Shown here: one piece after another, positions 58,854 through 64,000 of the stretch
Layout of the letters: every line of letters begins with the position of its first letter
How positions within the stretch are numbered: position 1 is the stretch's first letter
Source of the DNA: Cupriavidus nantongensis
GTDB taxonomy: Bacteria > Pseudomonadota > Gammaproteobacteria > Burkholderiales > Burkholderiaceae
DNA length: 64,000 nt
Direction: 5' to 3'
Assembly (NCBI RefSeq): GCF_001598055.1
Contig: NZ_CP014844.1
Coordinates: 1,488,001 to 1,552,000 of the forward strand
Made by a program: the position numbers and the translations under genes
Notes under the pieces: generated by a model
The model's database searches: none
What the model saw: the letters and a program-made list of their open reading frames with translations, nothing else
Told to the model about the DNA's origin: nothing

Positions 58854-59783
58854 ATGCACATGGACCGGGAACTGCTGCACCAGGCGTCGGAGGGTTCGGT
58901 ACTGTTCGCGGATGTCAGCGGCAGTACGCGGCTCTATGAGCGCGCGGGCAACGCCGCCGCCCTTGCCGCGGTCGGCCGTTGCATCGGTGCGATGAAGTCC
59001 TGTTCCGAGGCCTCGCAAGGCCGGCTGGTCAAGACCATCGGCGACGAGGTGATGGTGCTGTTTCCCTGCGCCGAGCAGGCGTTGCAGGCGGCATTGGACA
59101 TCCAGCGGGCGGTTGCCGAGTTGCCGCCCGTGGCCGGCTTCACCATGTCGTCCCACATCGGCTTCCACCATGGCCCGATCCTGTCCGACGCGTCCGGCGA
59201 TGTCTTCGGCGATGCCGTGAACCTGGCCGCGCGGCTGTCCGGCCTTGCCGCGCGCGGCCAGATCATCACCAGCAAGGACGCGGTCGCGGACCTGCCCGCG
59301 CCGCTGCGCCAGATGACGCGCTACCTGTACCCGATCCACGTGCGCGGCAGGGCGCAGCCGGTCGAGTTGTACGAGGCAATCTGGCAGCAGGCCACCGACT
59401 TGACGCTGATTGCGGGATTCAAGGAGCCGCCGGCGCATGCCGCCTTTCTGACCTTGCGCTACCGGGACACCGTGGTCGAGATGAACGCGGTCTCGGCGCC
59501 TGTCACCATCGGCCGGGACGCCGGCATGACCATCGTGGTGTCGGACCGTCTCGCGTCGCGGTTCCAGGCCATGGCCGAGCCGCGCGCCGGCCGCTATGTA
59601 CTGATCGACAGGAGCTCGAACGGCACCCATGTCTGCATGGACGGTGCCGAGCCATTCATATTGCGCCGCGATGAGGTCACGCTGAGGGGGCATGGCTGGA
59701 TCGGGTTTGGCCAGTGGACGGGGCCGGGCGCGGAGTGCATCGAGTTCGCCCTGCAGGTCGACAAGACCGGTGCGGCGCGATAG
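58854..59783 (+). CDS. Class III nucleotidyl cyclase with C-terminal FHA-like domain
   Basis: A 309-residue protein. The N-terminal class III cyclase domain shows metal-binding Asp20 and Asp64 (FADVSGST; TIGDEVMV), Lys60 and Asp116 in positions that select adenine, and the transition-state pair Asn123/Arg127 (AVNLAARL), so it should be a cAMP cyclase. The C-terminal part (about 198-300) matches an FHA domain: GR at 220-221, a Ser235-Arg motif, and NG at 256-257, but the usual His after the Ser is Gln238. ATG 58854 with GGAG at 58844-58847; ATGs at 58836 and 58860 are alternatives. It lies between two near-identical terminators. Confidence 0.87.
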   Translation: MHMDRELLHQASEGSVLFADVSGSTRLYERAGNAAALAAVGRCIGAMKSCSEASQGRLVKTIGDEVMVLFPCAEQALQAALDIQRAVAELPPVAGFTMSSHIGFHHGPILSDASGDVFGDAVNLAARLSGLAARGQIITSKDAVADLPAPLRQMTRYLYPIHVRGRAQPVELYEAIWQQATDLTLIAGFKEPPAHAAFLTLRYRDTVVEMNAVSAPVTIGRDAGMTIVVSDRLASRFQAMAEPRAGRYVLIDRSSNGTHVCMDGAEPFILRRDEVTLRGHGWIGFGQWTGPGAECIEFALQVDKTGAAR

Positions 59784-59844
59784 CCGGAATTCGCATGGAA
59801 ACGGCCGGGACAGACTACAGCGGCAGTGTGAGCCACGAATGAAC

Positions 59845-59885
59845 ACCCCGGAAGACCACGGTTTTTCCGGGGTTTTTGTTTTTGG
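59845..59885 (+). terminator. Terminator after the cyclase-FHA gene
   Basis: ACCCCGGAA (59845-59853) pairs with TTCCGGGGT (59865-59873), then TTTTGTTTTT. The sequence is very similar to the terminator at 58632-58671, including the ACCCCGGAAGA left arm and the T-rich tail. Confidence 0.85.
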
Positions 59886-60068
59886 CGGCGCCTGCATCGG
59901 GCGGCCATGCCTGTTGGTAACGCGTCTCGCAGCATTGTTCCGGCTCTGGAACACTGTGTTTGCCTGAAACAGGCTTCTGCAATCTCGAAGCGCTGCTATC
60001 GTCTTGTGCCGTGATCAAAACAAAGCGGTGGTGCCGCCAGTTCCGCAGGCGCTGCCCGACATAGACGG

Positions 60069-60644
60069 ATGTCAGTGAAGAAAAACACATTGTCAGGGGG
60101 GCTGCCGCGCGCGGCTCTGGTATCGATTGCGGCTGGCCTGCTGGCGCTGCCGTCCGCGGCCGGCGCGGCGGGATTCTCGATGCAGGCGGGCTATGGACGC
60201 GACAACCGGCACGGCGTGGAGAAATACGAAGTGTCGGCGCGCTGGGACGAGATCGTGCAGTGGCAGCTGTCGAACCGGCTGGCGCTGGCGCTGGACGGCG
60301 AGGTCAACGTTGCCAACTGGCGCGCGCTGTCGTCGCGGCCGTCGAGCCAGCTGACCGAGTTCGGCGTGTCGCCGATCTTCCGGCTCAGCTATGCGGGCGA
60401 ACATGTCACGCCGTTCGTCGAGGCCTCGGTGGGCCTGCGCGTGCTGAGCCACACCGAGATCGCCGGCGGCCACCGCATGGGCTCGGCGTTCCAGTTCTCC
60501 GACATGATCGGCGTGGGCGTCGCCTTCGGCAAGGCGCAGCGGCTCACCATCGGCTACCGCTTCCAGCACCTGTCCAACGCCGGCATCAAGGACCCGAACC
60601 CCGGCACCAACTTCAGCATGGGCTACGTGCGCTACCGCTTCTGA
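60069..60644 (+). CDS. Outer-membrane lipid A deacylase (PagL-like)
   Basis: A 191-residue protein with a signal peptide (to about residue 34, cleaved after GAAG) and an eight-stranded beta-barrel mature part typical of PagL, which removes a 3-position acyl chain from lipid A. The catalytic His-Ser pair is His167-Leu-Ser169 (RFQHLSNAGIKDPNPG). The mature protein ends YVRYRF, an aromatic C-terminal beta-signal. The gene is preceded by a short palindrome (GCCTGAAACAGGC at 59962-59974) in a 285-bp intergenic region. Confidence 0.85.
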   Translation: MSVKKNTLSGGLPRAALVSIAAGLLALPSAAGAAGFSMQAGYGRDNRHGVEKYEVSARWDEIVQWQLSNRLALALDGEVNVANWRALSSRPSSQLTEFGVSPIFRLSYAGEHVTPFVEASVGLRVLSHTEIAGGHRMGSAFQFSDMIGVGVAFGKAQRLTIGYRFQHLSNAGIKDPNPGTNFSMGYVRYRF

Positions 60645-60776
60645 CCGTTGGCGGCATCGTTCCAGCCGCAGGACGCTGCATCGCAATCCCGCCGCCTACC
60701 GCGCACCCGCGGCGGCACCTATCATCGCTGCATGGATCATTGCCGGCCGGCGTGGCCGGCATTCTCGGAGATCGAC

Positions 60777-61652
60777 ATGAAGCGCATTCTGGGTGTCTAC
60801 AGCGCACCGCGTCCGCACTGGGTCGGGGATGGTTTCCCGGTGCGGTCGATGTTTTCGTACACCAGCCACGGCAAGCAGCTCAGCCCGTTTCTGCTCCTGG
60901 ACTACGCCGGCCCGGCCGAATTTACGCCGACGCAGCGTCCGCGCGGCGTGGGCCAGCATCCGCACCGCGGTTTCGAGACCGTTACCATCGTCTACAAGGG
61001 CGAGGTCGCGCATCGCGACTCGACCGGGCAGGGCGGGGTCATCGGCCCGGGCGACGTGCAATGGATGACGGCGGGCGCCGGCATCCTGCATGAAGAGTTC
61101 CACTCGCCCGCGTTTACGCAAAGCGGCGGCGCGCTGGAGATGGTGCAGCTGTGGGTCAACCTGCCGGCGCGCGACAAGATGGCCGCGCCCGGCTACCAGG
61201 CCATCGTCGACCGCGATATCCCGGCGGTGCCGATGCCCGACGGCGCCGGCACGGTACGCGTGATCGCGGGCGAGTACGCAGGCAAGCGCGGCCCGGCACG
61301 CACCTTTACGCCGATGCATGTGTGGGACATGCGCCTGAACCAGGGCGCGGGCACGCGCGTGGCGCTGCCCGACGGCTGGCATACCGCGCTGGTGGTGCTG
61401 CGCGGCAAGGTCACGGTCAACGCCGAGGCCACCGTGCGCGATGCCGAGATGGTGGTGCTGGATGGCGCCGGCGATGCGGTCAGCATCGAGGCCGGCACCG
61501 ATGCGGTGGTGCTGCTGCTCAGCGGCGAGCCGATCGACGAGCCCATCGTCGGCCACGGCCCGTTCGTGATGAACACCGAGGCGGAGATTGCCGAGGCGTT
61601 CCGCGACTTCAGCAGCGGCCGCTTCGGCAGCATGGCCGCGGGCCGGCAGTAG
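60777..61652 (+). CDS. Pirin-family protein
   Basis: A 291-residue bicupin of the pirin family. The N-terminal cupin has the metal-binding segment HPHRGFETVT and, later, GILHEEFHSP with Glu/His ligands; PGDVQWMTAGAG is the typical intermediate. The second cupin has AEMVVLDGAGDAVSIEAG. Pirins can act as quercetinases or transcription cofactors. ATG 60777 has CGGAG just upstream; an upstream frame extension is rejected. Confidence 0.9.
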   Translation: MKRILGVYSAPRPHWVGDGFPVRSMFSYTSHGKQLSPFLLLDYAGPAEFTPTQRPRGVGQHPHRGFETVTIVYKGEVAHRDSTGQGGVIGPGDVQWMTAGAGILHEEFHSPAFTQSGGALEMVQLWVNLPARDKMAAPGYQAIVDRDIPAVPMPDGAGTVRVIAGEYAGKRGPARTFTPMHVWDMRLNQGAGTRVALPDGWHTALVVLRGKVTVNAEATVRDAEMVVLDGAGDAVSIEAGTDAVVLLLSGEPIDEPIVGHGPFVMNTEAEIAEAFRDFSSGRFGSMAAGRQ

Positions 61653-61670
61653 GAAGCTGCAGCAAGCACG

Positions 61671-61697
61671 CGGTAGCGGGCGCAACGCCCGCTACCG
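61671..61697. terminator. Hairpin between pirin and DUF35 genes
   Basis: CGGTAGCGGGCG (61671-61682) and CGCCCGCTACCG (61686-61697) form a perfect 12-bp stem with a CAA loop. It lies between convergent genes. There is no T-tract on either side, so it may be a transcription barrier or RNA stabiliser rather than a classic terminator. Confidence 0.55.
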
Positions 61698-61707
61698 CCG
61701 GGCCGCC

Positions 61708-62106
61708 TCAGGCGAGCGTGAAGGTCGGCACCGGCGCGCCGCCGTCGCTGGGCGAGAACCTGACCTGCACCTTCTGGCCGATCCGCACCGTGTCGAGATC
61801 GCAGTCGACGATATGGGTCATCATGGTGACGCCTTCGTCCAGCTTGACGTAGGCGATGCAGAACGGGTTGGGGCCGGCGCGGCGCGTCACGCTGTAGGTG
61901 TAGATGGTGCCGCGGCCGCTGGCCTGCTGCCACGAGGTGGTGCCCATGCAGAACGGGCACAGCACGCGCGGATACCAGTGCGGCTTGCCGCAGTCGTCGC
62001 AGACCTTGACCAGCAGCTTGCCCTCGCGCGCGGCCTGCCAGAACGGCAGGTTGTCGGGCTGTTCGTCGGGCGCCTTGTAGACGGCGGGGATGTGTGGGGT
62101 CGTCAT
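61708..62106 (-). CDS. DUF35 zinc-ribbon/OB-fold protein
   Basis: A 132-residue protein with a rubredoxin-like zinc ribbon (Cys36, Cys39, Cys50, Cys53: CDDCG and CPFC) followed by an OB-fold (YTYSVTRRAGPNPFCIAYVKLDEGVTMM). Such proteins accompany thiolase-fold acyl-CoA enzymes, as in the steroid-side-chain aldolase complex Ltp2-ChsH2. It is encoded directly downstream of the thiolase-fold gene (17-bp gap), so the two products probably form a complex. Confidence 0.9.
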   Translation of the reverse strand: MTTPHIPAVYKAPDEQPDNLPFWQAAREGKLLVKVCDDCGKPHWYPRVLCPFCMGTTSWQQASGRGTIYTYSVTRRAGPNPFCIAYVKLDEGVTMMTHIVDCDLDTVRIGQKVQVRFSPSDGGAPVPTFTLA

Positions 62107-62123
62107 GTCAGTGCTCCCGCGCT

Positions 62124-63290
62124 TTATTCACGTTCAAGGATCAGGGTGGCGCTGCCGTGGCGCGAGCCCAGGTAGCCGCCGGTGCCCTGCGCCAGCGCGA
62201 GGTCGCAGTTGGCGACCTGCACCGCGGGGTGGGCCTCGCCGCGCAGCTGGCGCACGGCTTCGATGACCTTGGTGATGCCGCCGCGGTTGGCCGGGTGGTT
62301 GTTGCACAGTCCGCCGCCATCGGTATTGAACGGCAGCTTGCCGACGCCCGAGATCAGGTTGCCGTCGGCGACGAACCTGCCGCCTTCGCCTTTCTTGCAG
62401 AAGCCCAGGTCTTCCAGCTGCATCAGCACGGTGATGGTGAAGCTGTCGTAGATCGACGCGTACTTGATGTCGGCCGGGGTCACGCCGGCTTCGGCAAACG
62501 CGCTCGCACCCGAGAAGCGCGCGCCGGACCAAGTCAGGTCGACTTCGCCGCCGAGCTGGCCCTTGATGTATTCGCCGGCGCCGCGGATCTTCACCTTCGG
62601 CCGCCGCAGCGTGGCGGCGATCTCGGGGCGCGCCACCACCAGCGCGCCGCCGCCGTCAGAGACCACGCAGCAGTCGAGCTTGTGCAGCGGGTCCGAGATC
62701 ATCGGCGAGTTCAGCACGTCTTCGACCGTGACCACGTCGCGCAGCATGGCGTGCGGGTTGTGCTGGGCGTGGTGCGACGCCGCCACCTTGACCCACGCCA
62801 GCTGCTCGGCAGTGGTGCCGTACTCGTGCATATGGCGCATCGCTGCCATCGCGTACAGGTTGACCGTGACCGGGCTGAACGGGCTCTCGAACGGCTGGTC
62901 GGGCAGGTTGGCGCCCCAGTTGCGCGCCTGCGTGCCGGTCGAGCCTTCCGAGCGCGGCCGGCCCGCCAGCGTGATCAGCGCGACGTTGCACTTGCCCGCG
63001 GCGATCGCCTGCGCGGCGTGCGAGACATGGACCAGGTAGGCCGAACCGCCGGTATCGGTGGAATCGACATGGCGCACCTTCAGGCCGAGGTAGTCGACCA
63101 TGTTGACCGCGCCCAGCCCGGGCGCGTCGCCGGCGCAGAAATAGCCGTCGACGTCGGCCAGCGTCAGGCCGGCATCCTGCAGCGCGCCCTTGGCGCTCTC
63201 GGCGTGCAGCTGTGCCACGGTCTTGTCGGGTGCCTTGCGGGTCGGGTGCTCGTAGGCCCCGACGATGTAGGCCTTGCCGTTGATGCTCAT
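62124..63290 (-). CDS. Thiolase-fold acyl-CoA protein lacking the thiolase nucleophilic Cys
   Basis: A 388-residue protein of the SCP-x/Ltp-like thiolase branch. It has the thiolase N-terminal layout (AYIVGAYEHP...TRKAPDKT, DVDGYFCAGDAPGL), the long helix that follows, and late features DGGGALVVARPE, SIYDSFTITVLMQLEDLGFC and CNNHPANRGG. Where true thiolases have the nucleophilic Cys (CxSG), this protein has HVDSTDTGGSA (74-84). The HP of the C-terminal half (His332) is kept. This fits the non-thiolytic group, for example steroid retro-aldolases. The paired DUF35 gene follows, and the IclR gene is divergent. Start ATG is at 63288-63290. Confidence 0.87.
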   Translation of the reverse strand: MSINGKAYIVGAYEHPTRKAPDKTVAQLHAESAKGALQDAGLTLADVDGYFCAGDAPGLGAVNMVDYLGLKVRHVDSTDTGGSAYLVHVSHAAQAIAAGKCNVALITLAGRPRSEGSTGTQARNWGANLPDQPFESPFSPVTVNLYAMAAMRHMHEYGTTAEQLAWVKVAASHHAQHNPHAMLRDVVTVEDVLNSPMISDPLHKLDCCVVSDGGGALVVARPEIAATLRRPKVKIRGAGEYIKGQLGGEVDLTWSGARFSGASAFAEAGVTPADIKYASIYDSFTITVLMQLEDLGFCKKGEGGRFVADGNLISGVGKLPFNTDGGGLCNNHPANRGGITKVIEAVRQLRGEAHPAVQVANCDLALAQGTGGYLGSRHGSATLILERE

Positions 63291-63491
63291 CTGTTCTCCT
63301 TCGGTGCGTCAGGGGTGCCAGCGTGGGGCGGGGCAGGCGCGGCGATGCTGGCACGGCGATCCCGAGAGTATTGCGTAGCTTGCCCGCTGCGTTGTATTCG
63401 GAAGTGCCGAAGGGTGTATTCGGTACGGCAGGGAGCCCTGCATCCAGGCCGGGCGCAAGGCACTTGCAGCGCGAACGATTGCAGCGACCGC

Positions 63492-63497
63492 TACAAT
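63492..63497 (+). promoter_or_regulatory. -10 box before the IclR-type regulator gene
   Basis: TACAAT in CGCTACAATCTGCG, 38 bp before the ATG at 63536. No -35 is obvious. Confidence 0.45.
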
Positions 63498-63535
63498 CTG
63501 CGCTGGATATTCCTGAATCTGGACGAAAAGGATCG

Positions 63536-64000
63536 ATGACCTACATCGTTGAAGCGGTGGACGAGGCCCTGGGCCTGCTGATGCTGGTGGCCGAGCACCC
63601 ATCGCTGGGCGTGACCGAGCTGGCACGGCGCGCGGGACTGACCAAGGCGCGCGCGTTCCGCCTGCTGACCACGCTCGAGCACCGCGGCCTGATCGCGCGC
63701 GAGTCGCCGGCGGCGGTCTACAAGCTCAGCTACAACGCGCTGCTGGTGGGCAATGCCGCGCGCGAACAGTTCGACCTGGTCAAGCTGGTGGGCCCGCGGC
63801 TGGCGGCGATCGGCGCGGCCTGCGGCGAAAACGTGATCGTGCGCGTGCGCGACGGGCTCGAGTCGGTCTGCGTGGCGCGGCACGAGTCGACCCAGTCGGT
63901 GCGCGTGCATACCGAGATCGGCAACCGCCGGCCGCTGCATGTGGGGGCCTCCGGCAAGCTGCTGCTGGCCTTCGCCGCACCCGAGCTGGTGGATGCCGTG
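63536..64000 (+). CDS. IclR-family transcriptional regulator (cut by window edge)
   Basis: The first 155 residues: a winged helix-turn-helix (EAVDEALGLLMLVAEHPSLGVTELARRAGLTKARAFRLLTTLEHRGLI) followed by the start of the IclR effector domain (GPRLAAIGAACGENVIVRVRDG, then RRPLHVGASGKLLLAF). An IclR monomer is usually about 250 residues, so about 100 are missing. It is divergent from the thiolase-fold/DUF35 pair and is the probable regulator of it. AAAAGGA precedes the ATG at 63536. Confidence 0.92.
   Translation, partial: MTYIVEAVDEALGLLMLVAEHPSLGVTELARRAGLTKARAFRLLTTLEHRGLIARESPAAVYKLSYNALLVGNAAREQFDLVKLVGPRLAAIGAACGENVIVRVRDGLESVCVARHESTQSVRVHTEIGNRRPLHVGASGKLLLAFAAPELVDAV

Overview
The window is GC-rich (roughly two thirds G+C) chromosomal DNA from a beta-proteobacterium of the Burkholderiales, most likely a Cupriavidus/Ralstonia-type organism. 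This is inferred from gene neighbourhoods familiar in that group (lolC-lolD-tatD-comEC; pyrG-kdsA-eno-ftsB; cysS-glycosylase-accA-tilS-lysC-tRNA-Ser), the strong G/C third-position bias, and an Entner-Doudoroff dehydratase under an RpiR/HexR-type regulator. No transposase, integrase, phage gene, CRISPR array or rRNA was seen. The window cuts recJ at the left edge and an IclR-family regulator gene at the right edge.

Layout. 1-2504 (minus): recJ and an RpfE-type hypothetical gene, separated by a small tandem repeat. 2596-7957 (plus): lipoprotein export (lolC, lolD), a TatD-type nuclease and comEC. 7979-11677: a HexR-like repressor gene divergent from edd-gntK, with one copy of a 15-bp palindrome in front of each transcription unit. 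12021-17147 (plus): the Anbu cluster (circularly permuted ATP-grasp, alpha-E protein, transglutaminase-like protease, proteasome-like Anbu peptidase) followed by an alpha/beta hydrolase. 17287-22199 (plus): pyrG, kdsA, a DUF1330 gene, eno, ftsB, with a REP-like palindrome pair between eno and ftsB.

22261-34707 is a mixed block: a Gly/Trp-rich lipoprotein, Hsp33, gamma-carbonic anhydrase, a DUF455 ferritin-like protein, an MFS pump with divergent LysR regulator, an acyl-CoA synthetase divergent from an alpha/beta hydrolase, a ferredoxin-NADP reductase, a PHP phosphoesterase, a YciO-type protein, a site-2 protease and a methyltransferase. 34845-37885 (plus) holds dapA, bamC and an MBL-fold hydrolase. 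37987-39636 (minus) holds a tiny Ala-rich lipoprotein and a RoxA-type ribosomal oxygenase, divergent from a SlyD-type isomerase. 40285-47181 (minus) holds a degenerate metallophosphoesterase coupled to mutS, a universal stress protein, PPK2 with a DUF465 partner, and suhB. 47385-49250 (plus) holds trmJ and cysE. 49276-52068 (minus) holds a TPR protein, two cyclophilins and lpxH. 52332-58608 (plus) holds cysS, a DNA glycosylase, accA, tilS, lysC and tRNA-Ser(GCU). 58854-61652 (plus) holds a cyclase-FHA protein, a PagL-like lipid A deacylase and a pirin. 61708-63290 (minus) is a thiolase-fold/DUF35 pair divergent from the truncated IclR gene.

Most genes are housekeeping: envelope biogenesis (LolCD, BamC, KdsA, LpxH, PagL, FtsB), amino-acid and nucleotide synthesis (DapA, LysC, CysE, PyrG), translation (CysS, TilS, TrmJ, tRNA-Ser) and DNA repair (RecJ, MutS, glycosylase). 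The parts most worth a second look are the Anbu cluster, the Cys-less thiolase/DUF35 pair, the cyclase-FHA gene between twin terminators, the HexR palindromes, and several short tandem repeats at gene ends (recJ leader, mutS 3' end, slyD 3' flank).
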